From Darksidea phi (lineage: Eukaryota > Ascomycota > Dothideomycetes > Pleosporales > Lentitheciaceae), in assembly GCA_030770425.1 (NCBI GenBank), contig JASJFT010000194.1, positions 21,889 to 85,888 of the forward strand: a stretch of 64,000 nucleotides of DNA, given 5' to 3'. The position numbers and the translations under genes are program-made. The notes under the pieces are model-generated. The model saw only the letters and a list, made by a program, of their open reading frames with translations, did no database searches and was not told where the DNA came from. Position 1 is the stretch's first letter; each line of letters starts with the position of its first letter. This document shows, piece by piece, positions 11,407 to 24,510 of this stretch.

Positions 11407-12415
11407 ATATCGACCCTTGGAGTTGGTGGTACAGAGTCAATAAAACTAAACTAGAGGAACGTCAGTAGCTATTGGTCTGAACTAGGAGCTGCGCTCTTTA
11501 GACATTGTGACGTGCATAACGAGGCCTAGTATGCATATGGAGTTCTAAGACGGAGTTATACCGCGAACTCGGGCCCTCCTCGCAGCAATCGGTCTGCATC
11601 ACAGGCACATCACAACCGTCACATTCGGAAAACCATTGGAACATGTAAACGCGTATGGTTTTATTAAGCATATGGCCTCGCCACCCGAAGCCCCGCAAGT
11701 CGCAAAAGGAAACCACTTTACTCGTACAATTTTGACGATGCAAGAGTAGAAAGAGATCAACTCCGTATAAAGTCGTTTGGAGTGCAATAAATACCAGTCT
11801 TCGAGCTCGCCAATCGATGCGAGACCTGTCGGCAGAAACCCAAAAGGTATTTGATTGCTCCGAAGGAAAGGTAGCCAAAGGTAGCCAGGATAGGCCGCGC
11901 AAAGTATGGACATGAACGCAGTGACAAATTTTTGGTGGAAAGTCCGGGAAAGAGATCGAAGGTATCATGTTGTGTCCACAGTGATGCATTTAAAACGTGA
12001 ACGTCGGCATCGCAAATTGTGAGATCCACCAAATGAAGCAGCCGTACAAACACTGCTACCGGAGGCATGGTCATATAAGAGTAATCGGTCCGTTTGCAGT
12101 CATTCACCGATAACCAAAGCGGCGATACAACTTAAGGTGATGAGCGTCCGTTCATGTAATGGTGTAAGAAAAGCTGGGAGATTCGGTCGAGCGATCAAGC
12201 GCGCATGTATAAGCAAGCTCGAGTCCTGCGGAAAGGTCACCATAATGTACGACGACTTAGCATGCATATCGGTCGTCGAGAAAAAGTGTCGAGAAAATCC
12301 GGTCGGAAGTCATGCCACACACAATCAAGTCCATAGCAACGGTCATGCAAGCAAGCATCAATCGACGAGGGCGCAGCAACCTGGGCATCACTCAAACGTG
12401 TACACATCAGGCAGC
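11407..12415. other. intergenic stretch between GNAT and KH genes
   Basis: The two flanking genes converge here, so 3' untranslated regions probably fill the ends. A 163-codon minus-strand frame at 11,498-11,989 has no recognisable domain, and a second frame overlaps it. I see no coding feature that can be supported. Confidence 0.5.
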
Positions 12416-14292
12416 CTAAGCACCGGGCGGCTGTTGACTTTGGCCAGGTTGCTGTCCCTGTTGCTGGAATGAAGAATACCACATGGCGAGATAGTTGTTG
12501 TAGCCACCATAAATGGCATACGGGTCAGCGGCTGCGGCATCTCCTTGCGGGGCTTGCTGAGGAGGCGCACTGGACTGGCCGGCGGGTTGGCCGTAACTCG
12601 ACTGCTGCTGGTGTGAGTAGCTGTTGTCACTGTAGTTGTTCCCCTGATCTCGACCACCACTACGACGACTGCCATTCTTCTCCCTCTGTACAGAATTAGT
12701 GACCGTTTGTACAAAAGGAACATGGACTGCAGGTCTACTTACCACTTGGTTCACTTTTTCGTCGATCGCTCGCTTGGCGTCCTCAATAGCCTGGCGGGAG
12801 CCAACGAGGCCGATCTCACGCTCAATATCTGCACCAGAAGCCTGCGACACATTGATTTTGCATCCGGTGGTCGCTTGCATATCCTTGATGGTCTCACCAC
12901 CTAGAGCGGGATTAGTTTCGGATTATTGGGTAGCACAGCGACAATCTTACCTTTACCGATGATCATGCCAACAGCATCTGAGGGGACCATGATAGTGTCG
13001 TTGATCCTGTCTCCACTGCCGCCGCTGCCGCCATAGGGATTGAAGTTATCACGTCTGGGTTGCTGCTGCGGCTGGTGGCTGCTCGACGCACCACCGTCGT
13101 TTGCAGTACGGGTGTCACTGTCCACAATCTCCATGATGAGCTCCTTGGCATGGGCAGCAGCAGCAGGAGTTCCGATGAGGTTCACCGGGCGCAAACCATT
13201 CACGCTCTTATTCTCACCAACGATGTTGACATGGCAGCCACTTCGCTCCTGGAGGTCACGGATGGTTTCACCGCCACGGCCAATAATGAGACCCACAGTA
13301 CGATCAGGCACCATAATCTGCGACGACTGCTCGCCATCGCGCAAAGAGGGCTGTTCTTGCTGGCCAGCCCTAGCAGTCTGATGGGCGTTGCGGCCTGTCT
13401 CACGTGCAGGGTTACCGCCATTCTCCTCAATGATGCGATTGATCTCGCGCTTCGCCGTGATGCGAGCACCTGGGCTGCCCGTGATACGGCATTCACGCGA
13501 GGGACCACTGTTCGGGCCGTTGATGAACTGGATCCTAGTGCCTGATTCCTGTTCGATGCGACGCAGGCTCTCGCCCTGACGTCCGATCACAAGACCAACA
13601 AGTGACGAGTCAATCAGGATCACTTCCGAGTTGTCATTAGGGGGTGGGGAGCGCGAACGACCGCCGCCATAGGCACGGGACGGCGGAGGAGAGAATTGAT
13701 TGCGTCTAGGAGAGTTGGACCGGTCTCGGCCATAGCCGCTACCTCCCCGGCGTTCCTCGCGATACGGATTGTAGCTATCACGCATGTTATCACGGCGCGG
13801 CGGCGAACGCGAGCGCGATCGCTCACGCTCGCGGAAGTCACGACCACGCAGACGCGGATCCTCAGAGTAGGCTGCAGCTTTGTAAGTCGACACAGGGGTC
13901 ACATAACTCTGCATGTCAAAACTACCTGGACGCGGGTCCTGCTTCAAACCCTTTTGCGCCGCTACGGCACGCGCACTTGCAATCGCATCTTGTATGCTGA
14001 CAGAGCCGGAGCTGATGGGCTTGATGCTCGACAGATCCATGCCCGAGTGTGATGGGGGTGGGAGGCCGAAGCCAGACATAGCGGGTGGCGTGGCAGTCGG
14101 ATGCGCACCGTAGGCCGGCGCACCGGGAGGCAGTATGCCCTGGTGTGGAGGCGCGCCCTGCGGAGTCTGCGAGGGCGTGGTAGCAGGACGTGCGGCCGCT
14201 GAAACTGTTAGCAAGAGACTGTAGGGGGCGCGCACTGTGCGGTACATACCGAGAGCCGCAAGAATTGCGTTGATGTCCGGCTGGCCAGCCAT
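12416..14292 (-). CDS. triple KH-domain RNA-binding protein (FUBP-like)
   Basis: Four exons give about 573 residues. The ATG at 14292 is used because the longer frame begins at a GTG. A 14-codon first exon leads to a Pro-rich segment, an Arg/Ser-rich region with RS dipeptides, and three KH domains with intact GxxG loops. The loops are GRQG in SLVGLVIGRQGESLRRIEQE, GRGG in RTVGLIIGRGGETIRDLQER, and GKGG in AVGMIIGKGGETIKDMQA. The intron at 12,950-12,901 interrupts the third loop exactly at the GxxG. The C-terminus is Gln/Tyr/Gly-rich, with a PYAIYGGYNNYLAMWY-like tail as in far-upstream-element-binding proteins. The family binds single-stranded RNA or DNA and regulates splicing, mRNA stability or transcription. 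A nuclear or mRNP role is expected; targets are unknown. Confidence 0.9.
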
Positions 14293-15255
14293 AGCGTCCA
14301 CGTGTGTGAGAAGACTGCAAGAAGCGAAGAGGAGTGTATGTAAGTATTAGCTTAGAGAGGGAAAAGTGCGGTGGTATCTGGTTGACTGGGTCGTCTTGAG
14401 GTTGCGCAGAAGAGACTCAGCCTTCGCTCAGTTTTTTGCTCAGTCTGCGTCGTAGTGCGAAGAAAGAGAGTTGCGACAAAGACCAAGAGATGGTGCAGGC
14501 ACGCTAAAAAATCCGGGCTAGCGCGTCACGTCACGTGTTACACAGTTCGCCTGCCCGCACACGTTCTCCTCTCACTTAGTACTCAAACTCGACAGGATAC
14601 GAGGGTGCTAGAGGGCCAAGTTCGATAGTTGAGAGCGCGACGGGCAGTGAGCCTCATCAGGTCAACACTGTGGCCTTTTAAACCCCTTGACGAAGCGAAA
14701 CCAGTCACACGACAGGCAGCCTCGATAATACTCTGTGCAGGCAATGCAGAATCATTCGCATCTATCACAACCGTCCACTGCAAACTACACTTCCCAATCA
14801 GACTCGGCCCTTCCGAGCAACGAGTCGCTCCAAAAGAGGAACAGAAGCCCAAGTTTCCATCTTCCCGAGAAGAAAACACCGCACGCCAGCACCAACCTGC
14901 AAACACACCACTGCATGCACATTATCCCAAAACGCAGGCAAGAAACAAACGCACGGAAAAGAGGCGGAAAAACACCTTAGGGAAAGTTCTCCGATGAGAC
15001 AAGGGGTATATGATGTGGATTGAGCCGTGAGTCGAGCATCACCGATGTAAAGGAGGGGGAGAATGCCTCGTCCTGGGTGGAAAGAGGCCCGTGGATGAAT
15101 ATTGACAGAGCGAAGTAAATTATGGGGCGGTCGACGCGGGTGAAGGGATGTGGATTGAGACAGGCATTAGTGTCGTGGTTCGCTGAATTGCACTCGACTC
15201 CGAACGCCGCCAATGAGGTAATGCGTAAGATGCGAATTATCATTGATGGATGTGG
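14293..15255. promoter_or_regulatory. KH-gene upstream region and Rab-GAP 3' flank
   Basis: This carries the 5' flank of the KH gene, with CACGTG at 14,299-14,304 and 14,532-14,537, and the 3' flank of the TBC gene. A 122-codon plus-strand frame at about 14,629-14,997 has no domain and is probably chance. No gene is supported. Confidence 0.4.
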
Positions 15256-18147
15256 TTACCGAGACATCAGCTGGGTGACGTTGTGCCACTTTTGCTTGAG
15301 CTGTTCGTGTTCTTCGTTGATCTGTAAAATGTTAGCGTGCATGATAGTAGCTGGGGTGAAAACCTTACAGTGGCCCACTGCATCTTCGTAGCTACTAGCT
15401 CCTTCTCCATTTCTGCCATGCTCTCCTCCAATGCCCTGTTTTCATTGTGCACAACAATGTTCTTCTGCATGACCGTCTCCATTTCGCCCTTCAGCCGTGC
15501 CTCCACCTCGGCTGCCTGGGTATCGACAATCTTTTGAAGCTCCTCAGCCTTTGTCTTTAGTGTCTCATTCTCCTCCGCCAGCGTCTCATTCTCGACCTTG
15601 GTCTTGATGAGCTCCGACGCCACTTGTACATGCTCCGTGTCGGACTGCTCAGCGCGATGTTCAAGCGTGCGGACCCTCTTCTCGAGTAGTGTATTTCTAT
15701 CCTTTAGGCTCTGGAGCTCGGTTTCCCGCTCCTTCTCAGCCCGCTGCTGCTCTTTCCATTCGGCTGTGTATTGCTGGAGCATCTCTGGCGTCACTTTGAC
15801 CGACACTGCGTCCTGGACGAGCATGTCGGCACGATACACTTCCTTGTCTACGCCGCCAGCGGAGCCGAAGAAACCGCTTTCGAGGATTGAGGATGCGGAG
15901 GGCGCCTTATCGATGTAGACGTCAAATAGTCGGTCCTTGAGGAATGTTGTGAGGGTGCCCATGTCCTTCATGCCCAACAAGGTCTCTGCATTCTTCTGCA
16001 TCAATACAATGCCGAACTTCAAGATGGCTCCTTCGAGCCCTTCGCTGAGGATGAGATCGTAAATTCGGAGAACCAGTTGGAGTGGGAATCGATACGCGAA
16101 TAGTGTGAGGAACCACTGGGTAGCGTAAAGCTGCGGTTTCACGTCCCGTCGACGGAGATGGCAATATAGAGCAGGTTCGAACTCTTCTAGAAGGCGCTCG
16201 AATTGGTAGAGATGTAGGTGTAGCCCAGGCATGTCCTGAACAAAGAGATCACGAAGACCATACTTGTTCATGAGAGTCACAAAGAGTCCAAACGCCTCTT
16301 CTTCGGGCATCTACAGATTGCTCAGTGCTATACTCCAGAATGATGATTGGGCTCACTTACGTTGAATAACAATGGCATGGCAATGAAGTTCATACCCTGT
16401 GCGTACCCGACAGCTTCGTCGTACAAGGCGTACGCTTTACAGATGCCAAAAAGGCCGTCCTGTAGCCCGGCGGACATGAGATACTTGGAGTAGCTGGTTC
16501 TAGCGCCCAGATCGCGCTTGATGGTCTTCTCGAGCTTCTGAATCATTGCGGCCTCTTGTTTCGCCCTTTCTTTCTTCTCCGCAGCCAGCTTTGCTTGCAG
16601 TTTGGCAACATCCTCGGTGTTATCTGCACCAATTGACGGCGAGTGTAGTCCAGTGGTTGTCGCTGGAGTCGAGTAGTCGGAATGAATAGATGAGGATGAT
16701 GAAGCCACGGAATCCTTTTCTCTGAGGGTGATATTGAGGCCGCTTAGAAGTGGGCTCCTTGCAGGCGCGAGCTCCTTGTCGGTTCCGCGGGCTACTAGCT
16801 CCCGGTAAACACCCTCCAGCTCTTCGTTCTTGCTTTGAGCGAGGACCTGCCAGATGACGCCGCGGATTGCATGCGGAATGCCGCCTGCAATGGCTCTGTT
16901 CAGCTCCTCAGAACTCGTACGGGCGACGGCGGCTGGTCCTTCGTTGACCACGGCCTGCCATAGGTCCCAGTCAACGGGCTCTGCGGTTTCGCCTGCCGGG
17001 CCTGCCGCAAAGCCGGCAGCCGTTCCTGGTGCCAAGTTCACATTAATGGTGGACTGTTTCGCAATGGACCCGGATCTCGGGCTGTTCGGCGCGGAGGTGA
17101 TGCCTGGTGCATGTTCCTCCTCAATGCCGGGGCTCACGATTCCAAGACCCAAACTTTTGCGTGCCGCCTCACCGCTTTCATCCTCTAGTGTGATTCCAGC
17201 CTCTTCTCGCATCCTGAGGAATTTGAAGCGGTCCCGTAGGCTGCCCTGGCTTGCCCGGTTGTTTGAATAACCTTCGTCATCGATCTTGCTGAGGGTCATT
17301 TCAGGGTTGCTTCCAATGGTTCCAACTGTCGCAATCGATGCGTTTGTATTCCTTCGAGGTGACGTTTTGAGCGGCGGCGACTCGGGTTGCTTGTTTTTGC
17401 TGGATGCATTTCGGGACAGCCAAGAAAACGGACTCGTAAGCTTTCTAGTCGGTGCAGCTGGTGGTGGTAGAGATTCGCGCTTCTCAAGAGCAGGTGGGGC
17501 GGCGGGCGGAGGAGGGAACTTGACAGGTGACATTCTGCCCGAGAGACCTTGCATCCCGCTTCCTGAGTCTCGAGGCGGCAGTTTGGGGGCTTCGGACGTC
17601 CTTGCGCCTTCTGCGCATCGTTAGCCGGTTATCTGAGTAATAGCTTTGGTCGTGTCGAGTCAACGCTGGAATGCCGCGCGTCCGTCGTCTAGGCATACGT
17701 GCCCATGCCAACACCAGGCACTCCAGCAAACAGGGAAAACCGTACCTTCTTCTAGAGAAACTTCGTCCATATCTGAAGTCATAGAAATGCGGTGCGTAGT
17801 GAGTAGCGGCGACTTCGCCTGTGGGGCATCGCCGACCGTCTCCTCTGATGCCTCCTCCATGCCAATCGCCTCGTTCACACCGTCTTTGTTAGGGATGTCC
17901 GGCACGGGAGAATCGGCGCGGCGTTCTTGTGCGGATCCAGAAGACTCGCGGCGACTCAGCAGCGATCGCGAGCGTGAGCGGTCGGCGTGTGAGGTCGGGC
18001 GGGGGGTCATATCGGGGGCATCTTCGAACGTCTCCTGCTCGCGGTGTCCTGTCAGTGCACGTCGAGAATGAACGGATGCTGCAGAATGCTGCTCACCCCT
18101 CTGTCAGAGCTGTGCGAGCTCTCGGGCCGCGGCGGTGTCGTGTCCAT
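15256..18147 (-). CDS. gyp5: TBC-domain Rab GTPase-activating protein, Gyp5-like
   Basis: The start at 18147 opens a 17-codon exon that joins in phase to ETFEDAPDMTPRPTS, a segment typical of fungal Gyp5 N-termini. Exon 2 ends at 17746 and runs into the exon with GARTSEAPKLPP. A long disordered Ser/Pro region precedes the TBC domain, which starts with GIPHAIRGVIWQVLA. It includes the Arg-finger stretch TIKRDLGARTSY and the Gln-finger YAQGMNFIAMPLLF, then MPGLHLHLYQFERLLEEF. A long coiled coil follows the domain. A small last exon encodes about 21 residues ending in a serine and arginine at 15,256. Gyp5 proteins stimulate GTP hydrolysis by Ypt1/Sec4-type Rabs in secretion and polarised growth. 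The Arg-finger spacing is one residue longer than the textbook IxxDxxR, which I believe is usual in filamentous fungi. Confidence 0.9.
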
Positions 18148-19779
18148 TGCAAAGGTGTCGGCCGCGTGCTAGCAGCTATGTGTGAGAAAGCGAATGCTGA
18201 ATCGAAACAAAGCCGCAGTCGATGCAGCACTAACAAGGCAAAAGGTCCAGCTGGGATTGGCGAGCAAAAGGGGAGAGGATGGGCAATGGTTAAGTGAGGC
18301 TCGTCATCTACGGCGAATGTGAATGGGGGTCCGTGGGCGGTCAAAGTCGGGGGTTGCTAAAGGGACAATTGGTGAAGTGCACGAGAGAGCCCAGGACCCT
18401 GCAAAGGCTAAGCCGGGGGAGGGCAGCCACAACGCTTGATGTGCCCGCTCGAAATAGTACGCCGCGTGATTATTCACGAGTCCGGGATGCCGAGTGCGAG
18501 GCGGATGCTGGGTCTGCCAACTCTCTGTGACTGACTGTTTGCATTGTTGCGGATCCGCCCTCTGACTGCTTCCACCGAGGAGGCACTGCACTGTGCACTC
18601 TGGAGGCCTTCGGCGACAGACCCATGTTCCACAACCTGAAACCCCCAGGCCAGCCGCAATCTATGGCTGCCGCACCGCCATGAAAACAACTCTCCAGCGC
18701 CCATGTCGTCACGCGACCTCTCCTGGCCAGCCGTTGCCACGAAATATATCACGACACAGCCATCTCGCCCTCTACGCGTGCCATCCCGAACATGTCTGAA
18801 TCCGCCATCTGTTATCTGTCCACTCTCTGCGCCCAGGAAGGCACCCCGTCGCGACAAAGCAAGGGCGGCATTCACCCATCCCTTCCGCCATCAGCCAGCG
18901 CTGTCGGCTGTTCTGCTACCGCCCCGTCTTTGTTGCGAAATTTCCTCATGCGTACACCCGAGATGCTTTAGCATCCAGCCTGCCGCAGTGTTGCCTTCGG
19001 CATCTGACGGCAGCATTCGCATTCGTCGAGGGTGAGCACATGCGACCATCGGCACGGGCATGCAAAGTCCAGACAACGACCATCGCCTTGGATGGCGGAA
19101 TGAAGATATCCAGGGTCCCCCCCCTCTCCCCCCCGTTGTGCAATAGCAGCGAATCTAAACCCATGCAGACGATCGTTGTTTGATCCACCGGCCAGGCAAT
19201 GGGCACGCCAGCAACCCCTTTCTCTCTTGCTCTTCGACATGACGACTAAAGTCAACCACATATTTCTGATCATTGCCGAAGGATGAGACAGGCCTCATCC
19301 AGTGAGCCGCACCAAACCCCGCGGTGGCCGACGACTGGTTCCACCCCTGCAGCACTAGCGCCATCGCTGCCAGGCCTTCGTGGCTCGTGCGCCAGTCGTT
19401 CCTGGGACCAAGATCGCTTCCTAACACTCACCGCGAGGTTAACACGACAACGTCCCATCGACCTACGCATTCTTCATGGATCGAAGAAAGCCCTCACAAT
19501 GTTTGGATGCGCGCAAATGTCGTGGTCGTGATGTCTTTGTGCTAACCACGCAGCACTAACCCAGTCTTTGTCTTTGTCCCTCAAAGGGCCTTAGCATCCC
19601 ATTATCCTCTTTCCTCAGCCCATTCATTGTCTCTATTCTTAACTTCATTCCTCTTTATCTACTGCTTCATTTCATTTCTCTACCAGTCTCGAGATTTCTC
19701 AATCTTGGCATACATTCTACCTGGGCTGGTCCCAATCCCCATTCTTACCTGAAAGTCTAAATCCCCATTTTGCGCAACA
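18148..19779. other. 1.6-kb divergent intergenic region
   Basis: This is the shared 5' flank of the Rab-GAP (-) and the small membrane-protein gene (+). It is GC-rich on the left, with C runs at about 19,117-19,134. From about 19,600 it becomes strongly pyrimidine-rich, as in fungal promoters and transcription start regions. Many overlapping frames exist on both strands (for example 18,474-18,875 minus), as expected for GC-rich DNA, and none shows a domain. Confidence 0.4.
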
Positions 19780-19830
19780 AAAATCCAAACTCCTCCATAC
19801 TAAAATCCAAACTCCTCCATACTAAAATCT
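19780..19830 (+). repeat. 22-base tandem repeat in the 5' leader
   Basis: The unit AAAATCCAAACTCCTCCATACT occupies 19,780-19,801 and, unchanged, 19,802-19,823. The start of a third copy follows. It ends seven bases before the ATG at 19,837, so it probably lies in the 5' untranslated region and could vary in copy number between strains. Confidence 0.85.
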
Positions 19831-19836
19831 CCCAAA

Positions 19837-20619
19837 ATGGCCTTCTACAATCATAACCCTTCATCGCCCGACCTAACCTCCATCGAACTCCGCGAAGCTT
19901 TCCGCTCCCCCTCCCCAGCACCAACATACCGCTCCACCATCGGCGAAACCTACTGGCCCACCTCCACCAACAACCCCTACCACACCGACAACAATCCTTA
20001 CAACACCTCGTCTTCGTCCTCTTCCTCTTCAGCAGCATGCCTATGGCAAGACGAAAAAAAGCCATTCCCCGCCACGCAACACCTCCCAATCTACAACGCT
20101 CCAATAACCCCTCAGAAAACCTCCTTCAGAACGAAAAGAAGTGCAGAAAAGCAATGTAACCAAGACCAAGTCTTCGAAATCAAACCAGAACCCCACGACC
20201 AAAACCACCCCCTCTACGCCGCCCCCTCATCAGCAACCCACTATGAAGGCCCCCGCCCCGGCTCCCGTCACTCTCGACGCCGCCATCGTCTCCTCCGCCT
20301 GCTCCCATGGCTCCTAACAACCATCTTCTTCCTAAGCACCCTCTACTTCATCTCCATCCTGCTCGGCTCCAAATTCTTGTCCATCATACGACCCCAACAC
20401 GTCCAGACACCCTCCATCTATTTGATAATCAATGGGAATATTCCTGCAGGGGACACGCCAACGGTTTTGATAAGCACTGTTTTGCCGAGTCCGACAGGTG
20501 AAGGGAGGCCTGTGGATATGCAGAGTAGTGGTGCGGGGAGGGAGGCGGAGATTACGCCGGCGCCGGAGACGCCTGCACCGACTACGTTGACGGTTACCAC
20601 GTCGAGCAAGGGGGTGTAA
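19837..20619 (+). CDS. single-pass membrane protein of unknown function
   Basis: A single exon encodes 260 residues, and the ATG sits in an ACCAAA-like A-rich context. The first 150 residues are polar, Pro/Asn/Tyr-rich, and contain a run of serines. An Arg/His cluster (SRHSRRRHRLLRL) directly precedes one hydrophobic segment of about 22 residues near positions 155-178. The last 80 residues are Thr/Pro-rich. The positive-inside rule puts the N-terminus in the cytoplasm and the Thr-rich tail outside or in the lumen. I do not recognise the family. Similar fungal proteins are usually annotated as hypothetical, and a wall or surface role is only a guess. It converges with SPO22, whose stop lies 135 bases away. 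Confidence 0.7.
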   Translation: MAFYNHNPSSPDLTSIELREAFRSPSPAPTYRSTIGETYWPTSTNNPYHTDNNPYNTSSSSSSSSAACLWQDEKKPFPATQHLPIYNAPITPQKTSFRTKRSAEKQCNQDQVFEIKPEPHDQNHPLYAAPSSATHYEGPRPGSRHSRRRHRLLRLLPWLLTTIFFLSTLYFISILLGSKFLSIIRPQHVQTPSIYLIINGNIPAGDTPTVLISTVLPSPTGEGRPVDMQSSGAGREAEITPAPETPAPTTLTVTTSSKGV

Positions 20620-20753
20620 GATAATATGATGATTAGCGGGTAGATGGAACTGTTTAACACTTGAGTGAATTCGAATGCAAGCGACATTCTCCTGCTTCAC
20701 CAAATATCATTTTCTTACAAGGTGAGAATGCCCATACGCTATCACCAGGACTG

Positions 20754-23700
20754 TTAATCACCCCACGTAAGTCCCGAAAACTTCTCCATCAACAGCTCCT
20801 TCAATGCCCCCTTGTCTTCTCCCCATTGCGCTAGGGTCAGTGCCTTCTGTGCCCACTCCTCACACTTCGCATCGTTTTCCTGGATGTAGTAGTCCACCGC
20901 ATGGTTGAATGTCGTAATAGCCAGCCATTCGAGCTCGGCCGCCGGGTAGTGATTTGTCTCCTTCTCACCGTCAGTCATAGGTGCATCATAATGAATCAGA
21001 GGGTTGCTAGAAGGAGACGTTGGAGGTGGTGTGTTCAGTGTTCTAGTATCCGTGCAAGACCGTGACGACTATGAAAAGGGTTTAACATAATGCTTGATGT
21101 TTGGCTAAAAGAGGGCCAACTTACGCCTTGTCGCGCAGATGCGATCTGCGTAGCCTGATCAACACACTTTAAACTAATGTTCTCATCAAATGTAAGAGCT
21201 AGCTGGTACAAGCAACGTATCCAGCGCGAAAGTTTGACGATGTCGTTGTTTGACTGCCGCCAAGTCATATTGATAATCTTCTGAAGAACCAACAGGATCT
21301 CTGCATCCTCCATCAGTGCCTTCGTCCTTGAACATGCCATCGAAAACTTACTGTTCTGGTAATTGCCGTTCAGATTCGCCTTCACAATACACGAATGGAT
21401 GACGAGAACAAGATCTGCTAGCGTCTCATAGTGCTCAGGATTCTTGTACTTCCAACACTCATCGAAGAGTTCGTCCATTTCGTCCCATTTTTCGAGCTTA
21501 AGGGCGGCTTCGAGTTCGAGTTTCACGACCTGAAAATGTTTCGCAATGATATCAGCTTGTGCAGAATCCCCAAGCTGGTCTACTTCGTCGGCTGCGGTAC
21601 TTCGGAACTCTTTGCCGTGCTTCCGAGCCTGTAGGTAGTATTGTAGCTATGCAGGTCAGCAAATCCATGTTAACGTATATGAGTGTCCTCAAAGCTCACA
21701 CAGTCCTGGACGTTGTCCTCGGCTCGCGCTAGCGTTATGAGAGCACACGTAGCGAGGAAGTGGCAAAACATCAATCGAAGCGAAAGGTCGGCGTCATTCT
21801 CAAACTGCCCTTGTTCTTTGAGAAGCTTAATAAACTACTGTGAGATTAGCTGGGAACATGAACACTCCCTAGTACACACCTCGATGCAGACATTCAACAG
21901 TCTGACCAGACTTCCTGGTTGCATCTCGGCACAATACTTAATTGACAGGTTGTATGCATTCTTCGAAAACCACTCAAACTCTCCTGAATTGAATTGGTCT
22001 CGGCTAGCATTGCTTGGCCTTCGGCGCGACGCCTTTGCTTGATGACACGCTTGCCATGGTTAGCTCGGTTTTTATAAGGTAATGGCACACACCTCCATCG
22101 AAGATAGTACAGATTTGTCCAATAATGTCTATGTTCAAGACTCCCTCCTTGGTCAACTCTGACATCAGGAGTCTTGCTGTCATTCTGTTGCGCATTAGGA
22201 AGATTACGTAGACGTGTAGATAGTACTAACCTTAAGAGGGTTGGAAGGTGGATGTCAGCAGGCGCAGCATGATCGTACTTGTTGAGGACCTTCTCCAGCG
22301 CCGCGATAGCCTCCCGCCTGTTCCCAGAGCTTTTGGCTTCCAATGCGCAAGCGTATAGTAGGGTAGCGTCTTTCGATGATTGCCGGCATATTATATCTAG
22401 ACATTCGGCCACTGCATCGATTAGCTTTTCGTCGGCAAATTCTTGCGAAGACCCACCAAACCCAGTCTCGCCGCTGTATAGCCCTACTTTGTACATGAGA
22501 TAACGCGTGATGCGGTCATCCCGGCCGGTATCGGACATCTTGGAGAAGAATTCTCGAGCGGCCGCATAGTCATGCCGTGCCAATGCACACAGTATCATCT
22601 TTCTACACAGCGTCAGCATCCGGCTTGAAACAGTAGGCATGCACAGTCACACCTTGCGATCTTCGATTTGTTTACCTCTCCAGCCTTTTCCAGGAGCGTG
22701 TGAAGACAGGTTTGGCACCATGTTTCGGACTCAATATACTGCTCTTGGCCGTATGTCTCTTCTACCTTCCTCCATAGGAGCTGTGAAAGAGTGTTAGTAG
22801 AGGGCTGTTACCCAAAAGGATGGATACTTGCAGTCTGTGCAGCATGGGTTGCCTGGGCTGAAAAAGGAGCTTTGAGGTTTCCCGTGACAGTATCGAACAG
22901 TTTCTGGAGCTGCTGCAAGGTATCCTCTGCAACATGCGCGGTACAAGAGATCCATACTCTGGTAATGACTGCCTTTTCGATCCAGGCTTCCTTCTCCTCG
23001 CGGAATAGTCGGAGCTCGATCAGCTCATCAATAAGCTTGCAAGCTGTAAGACTACTGTGGAGGGTTAGATTTCTGGTATATTCAGAATTATTGGTTTCAT
23101 GCCTGTGCTCCTTGAGTTTGTGTACGTGATGCATGATACTGCAACCATGTCAGCAGAACTTCATGCGATCAATCTTCGAATGCATCAAACGTTTTGAAGT
23201 TCTTTTCATTTAGCACGACTGATCGAATCATGCGGTGTAAGACTGAAAGCTGTTAGAGAACGAATATTAGTAAAGCCGATAAACGCACCCGTATATATCT
23301 GATCTGCATTAATGGCGTTCTCCGACCAAAGAAGTTCCAGCTTGAGTAACGAAACGGCCATCTTCTCTTCGTAATCCTTCGGGTGTGAGTGACCAGTACG
23401 GACGGGCATTATGAAAATACTCACTGCTTCCAGCAGTTGAACCATATGCCATGCCTTGCTTCGTGCTTCAGCATCCCCAATCTTCATGTGTGCCTGGGCT
23501 ATTTTTGGTCAGCACGTTCCAAGTGCATATGCAAGCGGCACAAACCTATGCTTTGCATAATACTCAATCGCAACTCTCCAGCTTCTGAACTAAGCATCTC
23601 GATGTCTTGCTCTCCAAGCACATCGTGCGCGCGCTCAAGCCACCGCACGGCCAGCTCGCAATTGCGCTTCCCCAGCAAGGTTTTACCCATATCATAAAGT

Positions 23701-24510
23701 AAGTCGGCGAGACTTTCGGCGGTAGTGGGTGTGAGAGAGCATGCCAGCTGCTTGCACTTTGTGAACATGTGCTCAGCGGTGTCCATCCGGTCCTGACGCC
23801 ATGCCTGTTATCCAGATGTTAGTATTGATATGCCGGTGCTTCAACACCACCAGAAACGACAGTCAACGTATAGGACGCTTACCAAAGTTGTCCGCACAGC
23901 GAAGTACTCCACACGCAAGCAATCTCCAAGGTCCGTCTCCTCCTCCTCCGTGTTAGACCCCTTGCTCAACGCTTCCTGATAGTCCGCGGCTCGCTCAAGC
24001 ACTTTAGTCGCACTGCTCAACTCATTGTCCTCAATGCACACTTTCGCAGCCTTCAGCGCAACCTTCATCAGTCGAATGCAAGTCTTGCGCTCGCGGCTCT
24101 TTGTAGCTTGGCCGCTCGCTGAATCGAGCAGGAGAAACGAGAAAACACGAAGCAAGCAAAGTGCGCGCCTCTTCCGCGCTGCGTCCTCCTTCGACTTCCC
24201 ATTCAGTTGCGGTTCGTCGCGTCGCAGGCGTGTGGACAGATTCCACAGTTCAGTTCCGAGCTGGTCCAGCTCATCTCGTTTGGCAGTCACTGTTGAGGAG
24301 GCCTGGAGTGGCAGCGTACGGGTCTGATTGTAGAGATCATCGGCCAAGTTTGCATCGCGGGGGGCATTGAACCGGCTCGCGAGGTTTGTAGCGAAAGCTG
24401 TGAGGTGTGAATGCCGGTTGGGAGGGAAGGCGCGACGGGTATAACTCACCGAGAACAGTCTTGACTTTCTTCTCACGCTCTGTGCGCGCTGTAGTGTTGG
24501 GAGGTGCCAT
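20754..24510 (-). CDS. spo22: meiosis protein SPO22/ZIP4-like
   Basis: The gene runs from the ATG at 24510 through about ten short introns. Exon 1 is only 61 bases (24,510-24,450) and joins in phase to AFATNLASRFNAPRDANLAD. The SPO22 family core follows, with ESLADLLYDMGKTLLGKRN and AVRWLERAHDVLGEQDIEML, then repeated TPR-like helices. Later come HHVHKLKEHRHETN and LIDELIELRLFREEKEAWIE, also typical. The stop is at 20,754-20,756. The protein should be near 950-1,000 residues. Spo22/Zip4 is a TPR scaffold of the ZMM group that promotes class I crossovers along synapsed meiotic chromosomes, so it implies a sexual cycle, at least ancestrally. I saw no disabling mutation in the parts that I translated, but not every splice site was checked. 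Confidence 0.9.

Noticed and set aside
11498..11989. 163-codon minus-strand frame
   Set aside because: No recognisable motif, overlaps other random frames, and lies in a convergent 3' region.
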